Numbered from the stretch's first letter, positions 1 to 9,508 are shown. The stretch is 64,000 bases of DNA from an uncultured Draconibacterium sp. (GCF_963674925.1 NZ_OY771647.1:573501-637500); one strand, 5' to 3'. The notes: generated by a model not told the origin, from the letters alone. Translations and numbers: made by a program.

Positions 1-813
1 GGTTTGAGGGTTTTTAAACAACATCGACGAATGCACGTAACCAATTATATTGTCGATACTTTCGCTGTAAATCAGAATCCGTGAATAACCGGTTTCCACA
101 AATTTTTGCCTTAAATCGCTTATCGAGGCACCGGTTTCCATCATTTCAATTTCGGTACGTGGAATCATTACCTCGCGCAACTTTATTTTCGAGAAATCGA
201 GTGCATTTTTAAACAGTTTGATTTCTGTTTCCTCCAATTCCTTATGCTCGGCGTTTGTCCGGTCGTTCTCTTTAATAAACTCATCGAGATCAATCCTGCG
301 GAACACTTTGTTTTTGTCTTCGTTGCCGGGTTCGGTATTAAAAACATTTCGCAACAGAAAATTGGTAATGCCCATCGAGAAACGTGTTACCGGAAAAAAT
401 ACCACATAAAAAAAGGCCAGTGGTAAAGCAAAAACATTAAGCAGCGAATTGGGAAAAATGCGAAATAATGTTTTAGGTAAGAACTCGGCAAACAGTAAAA
501 TTACAAATGTTGAGATGATGGTTTGCAGCAATAAAACCAATGACTCCGACTGGATAGAATTTAGCAAAACCGGCTCTAAAACTGTAGCAAAAGCGATACC
601 GTAAACCACAAGCGCAATATTGTTGCCAACCAACATGGTAGCAATGTACTGTCCGCCATTATGGGTTAAAAACTTTAGTAACTTTGAACTAAACGGATCG
701 GATTGTTTATCGAGCTCAAGGCGTAGTTTATTTGCTGAAACAAAAGCAATCTCCATTCCTGAAAAAAAGGCCGAGAGAATGATCGTAATCAGAATCAGCA
801 AATATGGGTTCAT
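1..813 (-). CDS. CNNM/CBS-domain membrane protein (hemolysin/CorC family), partial
   Basis: I read this frame directly from the reverse strand: an ATG at 813 opens 271 codons with no stop, and the gene runs off the left edge. The N-terminus is a hydrophobic helix containing SAFFSGMEIAFVSANKLRLE, the signature start of the CNNM (DUF21) transmembrane domain. Further hydrophobic segments follow to about residue 140, and a CBS-type region begins near residue 210 (REVMIPRTEIE). Family members are linked to divalent cation efflux; in Flavobacteria a relative is the gliding protein GldE. The start lies 7 nt after the lptC stop, so it is the last visible gene of the nadB operon. The missing C-terminus should hold the second CBS and CorC/HlyC domains. 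Transport substrate unknown. Confidence 0.88.
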   Translation of the reverse strand, partial: MNPYLLILITIILSAFFSGMEIAFVSANKLRLELDKQSDPFSSKLLKFLTHNGGQYIATMLVGNNIALVVYGIAFATVLEPVLLNSIQSESLVLLLQTIISTFVILLFAEFLPKTLFRIFPNSLLNVFALPLAFFYVVFFPVTRFSMGITNFLLRNVFNTEPGNEDKNKVFRRIDLDEFIKENDRTNAEHKELEETEIKLFKNALDFSKIKLREVMIPRTEIEMMETGASISDLRQKFVETGYSRILIYSESIDNIIGYVHSSMLFKNPQT

Positions 814-819
814 AAATGG

Positions 820-1518
820 CTAGTTAAAGGTTACTGCTTGTTTTGGTGGTTTTTTCGAAATTACCGGATCGTTTATTTCTGCCGCTGGCTTTTCAATGTT
901 GCTACCGGTTGGCTGCGGCTGGTTTTTATTATCTACCGCCACATAAATAACACCTTTCGGATTTGTAATCTTCCAGTTTTGCATATTCTGGTCAGATGTT
1001 AATCCTGTTCCGGTTATAATTTTGTCGGCACTAATAATCTTCACGTATTCTTCGGTGAAGATCGTTTCGTGTTTTTCGTCCCAAATCAGGTGTTCGGTTT
1101 TTAGCGAATCGCCTTTTTCGTTGGTAACGATCACGTTATTTTTGGCTTCCCACTTTTCTTCTTTAATAAATTCCTTGGCATAATCGGCCTTAATACTGGA
1201 AGTTATGTTATGATTCTCGTCGTATTTAGTCAGTAATAAACCTTCGGGAAACTCGTGAAATGTTTTGCCTTCGTTTTCGAAGCGAAGTAATTTTGGCGCT
1301 TGAAGTAAAAAGCGAATGGTACCTGAATCGGTGGAGAGTGTTTCGAAATTTGTTGCCTCCAGAATCGGCAAATTTTCGGGGGAACTAAAAGCTTTTATTT
1401 TATCAATGTCGTTTTTCTTACATGCAAAGAAAAGTATTGCAGTTCCCAACACGGGAACTGCAATACGAGACATTCTTATTAGTTGCAATATTTTAAAAGC
1501 GAACTTTTGTGTTTTCAT
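820..1518 (-). CDS. lptC: LPS export ABC transporter periplasmic protein LptC
   Basis: 232 residues. After a short basic N-terminus (residues 1-16) comes a hydrophobic stretch ending in a lipobox-like FFAC, so it is probably a lipoprotein or single-pass anchored protein. The rest matches the LptC/YrbK beta-jellyroll family: alternating strands such as GTIRFLLQAPKLLRF and LKTEHLIWDEKHETIFTEE, with the usual late GTGLTSDQNMQNWKI segment. LptC takes lipopolysaccharide from the LptBFG extractor and passes it to the LptA bridge. It overlaps the end of the upstream TPR gene by 26 nt; the ATG at 1473 (MSRIAVPV) would remove the overlap and is a possible alternative start. Co-occurrence with a CNNM protein downstream is typical of Bacteroidales. 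Confidence 0.85.
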   Translation of the reverse strand: MKTQKFAFKILQLIRMSRIAVPVLGTAILFFACKKNDIDKIKAFSSPENLPILEATNFETLSTDSGTIRFLLQAPKLLRFENEGKTFHEFPEGLLLTKYDENHNITSSIKADYAKEFIKEEKWEAKNNVIVTNEKGDSLKTEHLIWDEKHETIFTEEYVKIISADKIITGTGLTSDQNMQNWKITNPKGVIYVAVDNKNQPQPTGSNIEKPAAEINDPVISKKPPKQAVTFN

Positions 1519-3139
1519 TAATCCAACCTCCTACGTGATAGGTAGTACCTTCCTGTAGTCCTTCCATAAATGCTTCTTCCTTGTTAGGGAAATAAGCTTT
1601 GTATTTTCTAATGTTTTCTGCTGCATCAATTGCACAGTCTTCGCCGCGACGTGCTTTTGCGAAATAGTCGCAAGCCAACCAGAATACTGCTGATTTCTCC
1701 ATCGCCGATCCTTCAAATTTCTGTGATGCAGTAACATAGATGTTTCCAATCAGCATGTTTGCATCACATAAATCAGGATCCAACTCAAGCGCTCTTCTCG
1801 CATCGCTACGGGCTCCTACGTAGTTACCGTCTTTTGCATAACGTAAATATGCTCTTTCGTAATGGTATGATGCTTTCAGCTTATTATCAGTTTCCTGATC
1901 AATAGCCATTTGATAATATTCCCGTGCTTTATTAACATCCTCTTTTTTCAGGAATCGACGAGCCATGTTAAACGCTGCTTCTGCTGAAGGATCAAGTTCA
2001 TACAAACGTTCGGTAGCGATACCAAAAAGTTCAGTTTCGGTACAGTTTGCTCTTCCCAATCGACGTAACATCGATTTGATAAAATCAGCATCGTTCGAAT
2101 TATCATGGTACTGAGGTTCGTAAATACTTATTAAAGCTTCGCAATCAGCAGCACCCGATTTTCCGAAAATATTTTCGATATAAGGAATTACTGTTTCCTG
2201 TGTAAGTTTTACTTCTTCCGCATCTTCGTTAGCCTCAACAATAGCATTGGCAATTGAATTACACTCTTCGTAATTCTTAACTACCTGCTCTTTTGGGAGC
2301 TCACCCAATTTAAACAGCGCAACCGTTGTTTGCATATAAACTAAAAGAACAGGTGGCTCGGTTTGGTCGCCTTGCAGCTTTATCGACTCTGACAACCATT
2401 CGTAAGCTGACTTATGAATTGCTTTTAAAGCTTCACCTTCAGCTGCGTTGTCTCTGTCCTGGCTTAATTTGTATTTTAACCACGATGTACCTTTACGGCC
2501 TAGAACATTACCACGATCGTCAAAGTACTTCATTCTTTTGTCGTACAATTTCATGTACAAATCAATGTACTTATCGCGTTCAGCATCAGTTTTGGCATTT
2601 TCTATCTGGTGCTCGTAAATCTTAGAACCGTGAATGTACAGGTTCATGGTAGATTTAGGATACTTGTTATACAGCTTTTGCCAGTGAGGGATTGCTGATT
2701 TATAATCTTTTTGTTTGTAGAATTCGGTGTATAATGAAAGCTCGTTTAAGAAATCTTTATCCTGTGCTTTCATCAGTTCTTCCAATGTACTCAGGTTAAC
2801 CTCTCCACTTACTTCTTCTTCAACACCACCTTCAGATGGAAGGCTACCGCTAAATGCAAAATCAAACACATCGCCCGGTACTCCTTCGATATCTAATTTT
2901 TTTGATTCATCAATAAATGTAAACCTGATGTATTTTGATTTTTCATCAGCTTCAACTTCGTATTTACCGTCAAAACTGGTCATCATTTCTCCACCTTTAT
3001 GGGCTTCAACAGTAATTCCAGCTGCCGGTTCTCCGTCAATATAAACAGTTCCTTTAATAACTCTTTGCGCCTGTGCAACTGTAATACCGACCATTACAAC
3101 TGCCGCGATTAAAAGAGATATGCGTAAAATAGTTTTCAT
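1493..3139 (-). CDS. Secreted tetratricopeptide-repeat protein with N-terminal carboxypeptidase-regulatory-like domain
   Basis: I place the start at 3139 (MKTILRIS), where a signal peptide ending VAQAQ begins; an upstream in-frame extension to 3181 adds only a lysine-rich run and overlaps the previous gene. Residues 22-80 (RVIKGTVYIDGEPAAGITVEAH...) look like a CarboxypepD_reg/Ig-like beta domain. Residues 130-530 are helical and contain TPR-like units, e.g. around AAFNMARRFLKKEDVNKAREYYQMA and GARSDARRALELDPDLCDANMLIGN. About 548 residues, probably periplasmic or outer-membrane associated, acting as a scaffold. It sits between a barrel protein and lptC, suggesting a role in envelope assembly, but no direct function can be assigned. 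Confidence 0.8.
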   Translation of the reverse strand: MKTILRISLLIAAVVMVGITVAQAQRVIKGTVYIDGEPAAGITVEAHKGGEMMTSFDGKYEVEADEKSKYIRFTFIDESKKLDIEGVPGDVFDFAFSGSLPSEGGVEEEVSGEVNLSTLEELMKAQDKDFLNELSLYTEFYKQKDYKSAIPHWQKLYNKYPKSTMNLYIHGSKIYEHQIENAKTDAERDKYIDLYMKLYDKRMKYFDDRGNVLGRKGTSWLKYKLSQDRDNAAEGEALKAIHKSAYEWLSESIKLQGDQTEPPVLLVYMQTTVALFKLGELPKEQVVKNYEECNSIANAIVEANEDAEEVKLTQETVIPYIENIFGKSGAADCEALISIYEPQYHDNSNDADFIKSMLRRLGRANCTETELFGIATERLYELDPSAEAAFNMARRFLKKEDVNKAREYYQMAIDQETDNKLKASYHYERAYLRYAKDGNYVGARSDARRALELDPDLCDANMLIGNIYVTASQKFEGSAMEKSAVFWLACDYFAKARRGEDCAIDAAENIRKYKAYFPNKEEAFMEGLQEGTTYHVGGWINENTKVRF

Positions 3140-3173
3140 AATGAGTTTTATTTGTTTTTTCTTTTTTTGAATT

Positions 3174-4454
3174 CTAGTCAATTTTTCGCTGCATAAACCA
3201 CAAGTCGTGTAAGCTTACACTTACATTAACTTTTGCATATTTTTCAAGTACTAAATTATACTCTTTTGTCCCTCTTTGCCCAAACTCGGCACCAATATTA
3301 AGTGTTGAGTTAGAGCGATACAGTGGTAAACCAACACCAAAACTTATGCCAAAGTCATTTATATGCTGTCCGGCAAAGGTATGGTAAGTTTGTTCGTATT
3401 TAAAACCTGCGCGATATGCAACACGGTTAATAAAACTTCTGATCGAAAACCTATCCGGAATCCACTCAGCCCCAATCGCAAATTTATTTAAATCTGTTAA
3501 AAAATTACTTTTGCCTCCTAAAAATTCGGCCTTGTCCCATCCTTCGTGGTAATAATCCACATTTATTTCATACACATTCTCTTTTGCCAACGACAGTCCT
3601 CCGCCTATCATCATCGGGAAAGTCAGCTTTCCCTCCTCTTCTTCGCGGTAATTCAGAGTGTCCTGATCCAGCGCACTACCGTAGCGGAGGTTCTTTTGAA
3701 TAATATCCGATACAAAGTCGGTATATTCAGGAGAATTAGCGAATACCAATCCAAATGTTAAACTTTTATCATTTTTCATTGGCAGGGTTGCCTGTAATCC
3801 CAGATCCAATCCAAAGTCGCGGATTCGAAGTGTAGAGTACCGTTGTACATTATAAAATGTAGGATCGGCAAAAGTTACTTCCGTATTCCGGTTTAACTGC
3901 CCAAAACGGTAGTTCAGGTTCGCACCAACTGATATATTTTTAATTGGCTCGATGGCAAGTCCCCAGCGGGCATTCGAAATGGTACCGGCTCCGTAATAGA
4001 CGTTGTAAACGGTTCCAACATTTTCAATTTCGCCGGTAGACGTAACCGAATAACCTACATCGGAATAAGGGGTTAAACTTAAGCTTGTTGCCGCCCAGTT
4101 GTTTAACCTGAAACTCATGGCAAAATACTTGAAGTTTACATCGTTCGTCTTCATACTATTGCTTTCGGTTTGGTTATTGGCAAATTTGCCTTCCAAACCA
4201 AACTCGAAAATAAAGTTGAGCGAATCAAGCGATGTGTAACTGGCGGGGTTGGCCGCATTTATTTGCGTGTTGTATCTGCTTGCAAGGCTTGCTCCCCCCA
4301 TTGCCGAAGAACGTCCGAGCGAATAGGGTTGCAAATCACCAAGACCATAACGCGAATACGGCGATGTGGTATTATTGTTAAACTGTGCAAACAATACAGC
4401 CGGGACAAATAGTAACCCGGCGATAAAAAAACTTACTCTACTTAGTCTCCCCAT
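3174..4454 (-). CDS. Outer-membrane beta-barrel protein of unknown function
   Basis: 426 residues with a signal peptide ending VLFAQ. The mature protein opens with SPYSRYGLGDLQPYSLGRSSAMGG, a segment typical of Bacteroidota barrels related to the FadL/PorV-like group, and then alternates amphipathic strands rich in aromatic and Gly residues through to the C-terminus, which ends without a T9SS domain. The ATG at 4454 lies inside the end of coaX (17-nt overlap), so the two are translationally linked. This barrel follows coaX and precedes a TPR protein and lptC in many Bacteroidales, so a part in outer-membrane biogenesis or small-molecule passage is possible, but that is inference. Confidence 0.75.
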   Translation of the reverse strand: MGRLSRVSFFIAGLLFVPAVLFAQFNNNTTSPYSRYGLGDLQPYSLGRSSAMGGASLASRYNTQINAANPASYTSLDSLNFIFEFGLEGKFANNQTESNSMKTNDVNFKYFAMSFRLNNWAATSLSLTPYSDVGYSVTSTGEIENVGTVYNVYYGAGTISNARWGLAIEPIKNISVGANLNYRFGQLNRNTEVTFADPTFYNVQRYSTLRIRDFGLDLGLQATLPMKNDKSLTFGLVFANSPEYTDFVSDIIQKNLRYGSALDQDTLNYREEEEGKLTFPMMIGGGLSLAKENVYEINVDYYHEGWDKAEFLGGKSNFLTDLNKFAIGAEWIPDRFSIRSFINRVAYRAGFKYEQTYHTFAGQHINDFGISFGVGLPLYRSNSTLNIGAEFGQRGTKEYNLVLEKYAKVNVSVSLHDLWFMQRKID

Positions 4455-5172
4455 TATGTTGTAAAATGCGGTTTAAACCAATACTGGTTAAATTAAAGTG
4501 TACAAAGAAAGAATTTTTTAATTTGTTATCAAAAAATTCGGCATCACCCCCGGTCATAATAACTTTTAAATTATTATAATTTTCCTTAAATGAGGTAATT
4601 GCATGGTCTACTTCAAACACAATGCCGTGTTGTACTCCGGCTCTAATTGCCTGCTCGGTTGTTTTTCCAATTAGTTCTTTAATAACTCCCTTTTCTACTT
4701 TAGGAAGTTTTCCTGTAAACTGGTTTAATGCTTTAAAGCGCATTTCCAAACCAGGTGAAATATTTCCGCCCAGGTATAACCCTTCGGCGGTTAACAAATC
4801 GTAGGTAATTGCAGTTCCGGCGTCAATAACCAAAACATTTGTTTTGGGATACAGCTCGAAAGCTCCTACAATTGCCGCAATGCGGTCTTTTCCCAATGTC
4901 TCTTTCGACTCGTAACAGTTTTCTACAGGCAATGGCGTTGTGGTGTTTAGTTCAATAAACGTTTCGAACTGCCCGGCCAGAGCAACTTTTAATTCATCGG
5001 GATAATCTTTTACCGACGATAAAATTGCACGATCCAAGCCCTCGTATTCTTGTTTTAATGTACCGATTAAAGCAGGTAAAAACGCATCAACCGACACCGT
5101 TTTTACCACCTCGTTTTTAGTACAAACCGAATACTTTGTGCGTGTATTGCCTATATCTATTACCAGGTTCAT
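4438..5172 (-). CDS. coaX: Type III pantothenate kinase
   Basis: 244 residues. It phosphorylates pantothenate, the first step of coenzyme A synthesis. The ASKHA-fold motifs are visible: DIGNTRTKYS near the N-terminus (phosphate 1), GKDRIAA near residue 100, DAGTAITYD (phosphate 2, catalytic Asp) near 117, GGNISPGLEMRFKAL, and TGGDA near the C-terminus. I choose the ATG at 5172 rather than the TTG one codon upstream; this ATG shares its A with the nadC stop (TGATG), a coupled junction. Length fits the family (about 240-260). Type III enzymes are not inhibited by CoA and replace CoaA in many Bacteroidota. Confidence 0.95.
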   Translation of the reverse strand: MNLVIDIGNTRTKYSVCTKNEVVKTVSVDAFLPALIGTLKQEYEGLDRAILSSVKDYPDELKVALAGQFETFIELNTTTPLPVENCYESKETLGKDRIAAIVGAFELYPKTNVLVIDAGTAITYDLLTAEGLYLGGNISPGLEMRFKALNQFTGKLPKVEKGVIKELIGKTTEQAIRAGVQHGIVFEVDHAITSFKENYNNLKVIMTGGDAEFFDNKLKNSFFVHFNLTSIGLNRILQHNGETK

Positions 5173-6017
5173 CAATCGATAATACGCTGACTGATGTCGA
5201 GTGCTTTTACCGAATGTGTTAATGCACCAATCGAAATATAATCAACGCCGGTATGCGCCACTTTGCGAATACGTTTGATGGTCATATTTCCTGATGCTTC
5301 AATTTTGGCACGACGATCGATAATATCAACACACTCTTTCATCATCGACGAACGCATATTGTCGAGCATGATAATATCAACGTCGGCAGCCAGTGCTTCT
5401 TTTACCTGGTCGATGGTTGTGGTTTCCACCTCGATCTTGATACTTTTAGGAATTCTTTTACGAATAGCGTCAACAGCTTTTGTAATGCTTCCGGCCACCT
5501 GAATGTGGTTGTCTTTAATCATCACCATATCGTACAAACCAAAACGGTGATTCGAAGCACCTCCCATCCGAACCGCGTACTTATCAAGGTAACGGTATCC
5601 GGGTAAGGTTTTTCGGGTATCCAGTATCTCTACTTTTGTTCCTTCAATTTCTTTCATACAAAGGTTGGCATAACTTGCAATACCCGACAAACGCTGCAAA
5701 AAGTTAAGCGCTTTTCTTTCGCCGGTTAACAATGCACGGTAGGTACCCTTAAACTCGGCAATAACATCGCCAGGTACAACATGGCTGCCATCAGGCATAT
5801 ATACCTGCCATTTCAGATTTTTGTCGAATTTTCTGAAAACCATTTCTGCTACCTCTAAACCGGCAACAACACCCTCCTCTTTAGCTACAAACTGTGCTGT
5901 TTTTACATCGTTACTATCTATAAGATTGTTTGTAGTTATGTCTCCGTCGCCGATATCTTCGGCGTAAGCCATGTCGAATAAAACTTCGGCCGACTTTAAT
6001 GTTTTCTCATCCATCAT
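5172..6017 (-). CDS. nadC: Nicotinate-nucleotide pyrophosphorylase (quinolinate phosphoribosyltransferase)
   Basis: 281 residues. Converts quinolinate plus PRPP to nicotinate mononucleotide in de novo NAD synthesis. Family signatures: AEDIGDGDITT at the N-terminus, GERKALNFLQRLSGIA (about 95-110), the LDTRKTLPGYRYLDKYAVRMGG segment (substrate-binding Arg/Lys), IEVETTT, DIIMLDNM and ISIGALTHS near the end. Starts 4 nt after nadB and overlaps coaX by one base. nadA (quinolinate synthase) is not in this window and must be elsewhere. Two adjacent ATGs (6017, 6014) are equally good starts. Confidence 0.96.
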   Translation of the reverse strand: MMDEKTLKSAEVLFDMAYAEDIGDGDITTNNLIDSNDVKTAQFVAKEEGVVAGLEVAEMVFRKFDKNLKWQVYMPDGSHVVPGDVIAEFKGTYRALLTGERKALNFLQRLSGIASYANLCMKEIEGTKVEILDTRKTLPGYRYLDKYAVRMGGASNHRFGLYDMVMIKDNHIQVAGSITKAVDAIRKRIPKSIKIEVETTTIDQVKEALAADVDIIMLDNMRSSMMKECVDIIDRRAKIEASGNMTIKRIRKVAHTGVDYISIGALTHSVKALDISQRIID

Positions 6018-6021
6018 AGCT

Positions 6022-7593
6022 TTACTTTCTTATGGGTTCAAACTCAATGTTTTTGTTTTTTTGTTGAATAATATGTGTTTTAAAATCAGGATTCTCCTTC
6101 TGAAAATCTTCCCGGATATGCCCGCCGCGGCTCTCTTCGCGAATCAGTGCTGATTGCGCAATGAGTTTACTAATAACCGACATATTCCTGATCTTAATTA
6201 AATTGTATTCGTTTTTATGGTTGTCGAACTCTGAAACAATTTCAGAAAAACGGCTGAGTGCATTTTCCAGGCCTTCCCTGTTTCTTACAATCCCCAGATT
6301 TTTCGACATAATTTGCGCCAACTCGTTCTGATATTTCAGAAACAGCTGTTCGTTATTTGCATCCAGCGTTACCGGCTCGGGTGTTTCAATCAAATGCTCC
6401 GACGCCACTAATTTTGCAGCTTTTTCGCTGGCACGCTTCCCGAAAACCAAACACTCGAGCAAGGAATTACTTGCCAAACGATTGGCGCCCATCACTCCGG
6501 TTGATGCAGCTTCGCCACAAACAAAGAGGCCCGAAATATTTGTTTCAGCATCGAGGTTGGTACGAATTCCACCAACCATATAGTGCGCTGCCGGCGCAAT
6601 AGGCAAATCATCTTCGGTTAAATCGAAACCAAACTCTTTTAAATGTCTGTCGATATTTTTAAATCGTTTCCTGATCTTTTCCTTATCCAAATGTTTAAGC
6701 GACAAAAAGATATGATCCTGATCCGATTTTTGTATCTGTCTGAAAATACTGTAGGCAACTACATCGCGCGGTGCCAGTTCGGCCAGCGGATGAATGTCCT
6801 TCATAAAACGTTCGCCCTTCGCATTTAGCAACCATGCACCTTCTCCACGAACTGCCTCGCTAATCAGGTAAGCTTCTTTTCCAGGCAGGTACAAAGCCGA
6901 CGGGTGAAACTGCACAAATTCGAGATCGGCAAGTTGTGCACCCGCATCGTAAGCCAGTGCAATTCCATCGCCTGTTGCCGTGTGCGGATTTGTAGATCGG
7001 GCAAAAACCCGCGACATACCACCCGTTGCAACAATTACAGCTTTGGTTTTGAATATGACATTTTCGCTGGTTTTAAAATCGTAAGCCTGAACTCCTACAA
7101 TAGCATCGTTGTGTTTTAGCAATTTAACTGCTACCACGTACTCGAAAGCCTCAACATTCTTTTTCTCCTGAATAAGACGCAGTTTAAACAAAGTCAACTC
7201 TTTTCCGGTAGCATCGCCGCCGGCATGCAAAATACGACGTTTGGTATGACCGCCTTCCAGGCCGAGTACAAACTCGCCGTTTTTTTTATCGAATTGCATA
7301 CCCAAACCGATTAGTTCCTGAACGCGTTCGCGACCTTCGTTAACCAAAACATCTACCGCATCGTGGTCGCAAATACCGCGCCCGGCAACCAATGTGTCGT
7401 GTGCATGTTGTTCAGGCGAATCCTCATCGGCAATGGCTGCCGCAATTCCTCCCTGCGCATAATACGAATTACTAACATCAAGCTGAGATTTAGTAACTAT
7501 CGCAACGCGTCCGTATTTTGAAGAGTGATAAGCAGCCGACAATCCTGCCAGCCCACTTCCTATTACAACCGTATCAAATTCAAGTATTTGCAT
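6022..7593 (-). CDS. nadB: L-aspartate oxidase
   Basis: 523 residues. FAD-dependent oxidation of L-aspartate to iminoaspartate, the first step of de novo NAD synthesis. The N-terminal dinucleotide motif VIGSGLAGLSAAYHSS, the YYAQGGIAA segment, the substrate-loop region EFVQFHPSALYLPG and the MGANRLASNSLLECLVFG FAD motif (about residues 370-388) are all present. The C-terminal helical domain has the usual IRNMSVISKLIAQSALIREESRGGH. First gene of the long minus-strand operon; a TAACTTTGC promoter box lies about 30 nt upstream. Confidence 0.96.
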   Translation of the reverse strand: MQILEFDTVVIGSGLAGLSAAYHSSKYGRVAIVTKSQLDVSNSYYAQGGIAAAIADEDSPEQHAHDTLVAGRGICDHDAVDVLVNEGRERVQELIGLGMQFDKKNGEFVLGLEGGHTKRRILHAGGDATGKELTLFKLRLIQEKKNVEAFEYVVAVKLLKHNDAIVGVQAYDFKTSENVIFKTKAVIVATGGMSRVFARSTNPHTATGDGIALAYDAGAQLADLEFVQFHPSALYLPGKEAYLISEAVRGEGAWLLNAKGERFMKDIHPLAELAPRDVVAYSIFRQIQKSDQDHIFLSLKHLDKEKIRKRFKNIDRHLKEFGFDLTEDDLPIAPAAHYMVGGIRTNLDAETNISGLFVCGEAASTGVMGANRLASNSLLECLVFGKRASEKAAKLVASEHLIETPEPVTLDANNEQLFLKYQNELAQIMSKNLGIVRNREGLENALSRFSEIVSEFDNHKNEYNLIKIRNMSVISKLIAQSALIREESRGGHIREDFQKENPDFKTHIIQQKNKNIEFEPIRK

Positions 7594-7623
7594 CTGTTTT
7601 CTATGCTTCCAGCAAACAAGCCT

Positions 7624-7632
7624 GCAAAGTTA
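7624..7632 (-). promoter_or_regulatory. Predicted -7 promoter element for the nadB operon
   Basis: On the minus strand this reads TAACTTTGC, a full match to the Bacteroidota -7 consensus TAnnTTTGc. It ends about 30 nt before the nadB start codon, the usual leader length. I see no convincing -33 TTTG at the standard spacing, so only this half is supported. Confidence 0.55.
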
Positions 7633-7750
7633 GCATTTCTTTTAAGCAAATACCTATAATTTATCACTTAGGTTTTACATTGTCCGGATTAACCAATGCT
7701 TTGCTCCGAAAAATGATACATGGCTATTTCTGTCATTTCAGGTTTCCTCA

Positions 7751-8086
7751 TCACACATTTTCATCCGGCAAATAATCGGGACGAATTGGCGTAAATGTCT
7801 CCAACACTTTAGCATCTTCCAACACTTCAACCTGGTGCTCAACATTAACAGGTATGCACCAGCTGTCGCCCGGCTCGGCAATTACCCAATCTTTGTCGAT
7901 ACGAAAATTTAATTTCCCGGAAATAAGATAACCGGTTTGTTCGTACGGATGGCTGTGCAGCGGTAATTCACTACCCTTTTTTAATTCAAATTCACACATT
8001 ATCGATTGCTCTTCAAAAGCCAGTGCCCGCATTTTTACACCGGGCAACAAGGTTTTAAACGATCGGAAATTACTTTTGGTAAACAT
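7751..8086 (-). CDS. Small cupin-domain protein
   Basis: 111 residues, a single conserved beta-barrel (cupin_2). The two metal-binding cupin motifs are visible: LHSHPYEQTGYLISGKLNF (His, His and Glu-equivalent Gln region, about residues 41-60) and PGDSWCIPVNVEHQVEV (final His, about 72-88). Likely a cytoplasmic metal-dependent sugar/ligand-binding or dioxygenase-like protein. It stands alone, 157 nt upstream of nadB on the same strand and divergent from the efflux operon. The substrate cannot be told from the sequence. Confidence 0.8.
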   Translation of the reverse strand: MFTKSNFRSFKTLLPGVKMRALAFEEQSIMCEFELKKGSELPLHSHPYEQTGYLISGKLNFRIDKDWVIAEPGDSWCIPVNVEHQVEVLEDAKVLETFTPIRPDYLPDENV

Positions 8087-8312
8087 CTTATATTCTTTTG
8101 GTGTTTCGGCTAAGATAAAAAGTTATATACCAAATTAAACCATGCGTAAACCTGAAAGTCTTTGTAGTTGCTTATTTGGAGTGCAGGCAAGTTAAATATT
8201 AATAGCCCAATGTGTAGTTTTAACGTAATAAATTCTGAGACACAAAAAAATTAATGACTTTTGCGAACCAAGTAAACCTATGATTAAAAAATTCAAATAA
8301 AACAAAATAGCC

Positions 8313-9491
8313 ATGAGTTGGAGAAAAACTACGTTTATTGTTGTTGCCCTTATCGTTTTGTTAGGAGGAGCAGCGGCATTATCAGAACTGTTCGTTTCAA
8401 TGAAACCGGAGCAAATTAAACGCCCCGATGTTGAGATGAAACGATCGGTTAAAGTTGAAACAATTAACTATTCGGAAATTACCTCGCCACTTTCCCTCCC
8501 CGGAGGACGTGCCGTATCGGGCAGCGAAGTGCTACTGGTTGCCGAAGCATCAGGGAAAATTGAACCGGGAACTGTTGTACTGCGGAAAGGTACATCCTTT
8601 AAAAAAGGACAATTACTTGCCGAAATCTACAAAGACGAAGTAGAGCTTGCTTTAAAAGCCCGGAAAGCAAAGTTTTTAACGACAATGACCTCATTATTAC
8701 CCGATATGAAAGTAGATTTTCCGGATCAGCTAAATGCTTACGAAACATTTTTCAGAGCCATTGATCTGGATAACGACCTGCCTGAAATGCCGGTAATAAA
8801 AGATGAGAAACTAAAAGTGTTTTTAGCCAGCCAGGGCGTATTAACCGAATATTACAGTATTAAACAGGATGAGAAAAAATTAAAACGCCATACGCTTTAT
8901 GCACCTTTCGACGGAACATTTACACAAGTAAATTACGAAGCCGGATCGTATGTAAACACCGGAGGGCAAATTGCACGAATGATTCGCACCGATCATGTGG
9001 AAATTGAAGTGCCTGTTCCGAACGAAGACAGCGAGTGGATAAAAATTGGTGACAAAGTGTATATTCATTCCAATCTCGACGAATCTTCAATTACCGGCAA
9101 GGTAGTACGAAAATCAAACTTTGTTGAAGCCGAAACACAATCGCTCAGCGTTTTTGTTCAGGTGGATCAAGCCGATTCCGACAAGGTTCTTCCCGGACAG
9201 GTTTACGAAGTAACTTTCCCCGGACAAAAAATTGCTGATGCCATGGAAATTCCACGTGGTGCAGTTTTTAACTCAAGTACGGTGTATGTTGTAATCGACG
9301 GCGAACTAAAAAAACGCGAAATAAACGTGATAAAACGTAATGAAACAACGCTGATTTTTGATGGTCTTCCAGCAGGAACCAAAGTGGTTTCGGAACCATT
9401 AATCAATGTCAAAGAAAATACTCCGGTTAATATTCTGGGCGAAGAAAGCAACAAAAAGCCAATCTCCGGAAACCAGGCTAAACCTCAATAG
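8313..9491 (+). CDS. RND efflux periplasmic adaptor subunit (HlyD/AcrA family)
   Basis: 392 residues. A hydrophobic N-terminal segment (residues 6-28) anchors it in the inner membrane. The lipoyl halves are visible: around GKIEPGTVVLRKGTSFKKGQLLAEI (about 85-110) and LYAPFDGTFTQVNYEAGSYVNTGGQIARMI (about 195-225), separated by a short hairpin; a beta-barrel domain and a membrane-proximal domain follow (VYEVTFPGQKIADAMEIPRGAVF). It bridges the RND pump and the TolC-like channel encoded next. Start follows an AT-rich leader; the pump begins 17 nt downstream. Substrate range unknown; no regulator gene is adjacent. Confidence 0.93.
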   Translation: MSWRKTTFIVVALIVLLGGAAALSELFVSMKPEQIKRPDVEMKRSVKVETINYSEITSPLSLPGGRAVSGSEVLLVAEASGKIEPGTVVLRKGTSFKKGQLLAEIYKDEVELALKARKAKFLTTMTSLLPDMKVDFPDQLNAYETFFRAIDLDNDLPEMPVIKDEKLKVFLASQGVLTEYYSIKQDEKKLKRHTLYAPFDGTFTQVNYEAGSYVNTGGQIARMIRTDHVEIEVPVPNEDSEWIKIGDKVYIHSNLDESSITGKVVRKSNFVEAETQSLSVFVQVDQADSDKVLPGQVYEVTFPGQKIADAMEIPRGAVFNSSTVYVVIDGELKKREINVIKRNETTLIFDGLPAGTKVVSEPLINVKENTPVNILGEESNKKPISGNQAKPQ

Positions 9492-9508
9492 AAAAAGGAG
9501 ACAGATCA

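Noticed and set aside
7594..7750. Riboswitch before nadB
   Set aside because: Only a promoter box is seen; the transcript leader would be about 25-30 nt, too short for a riboswitch.
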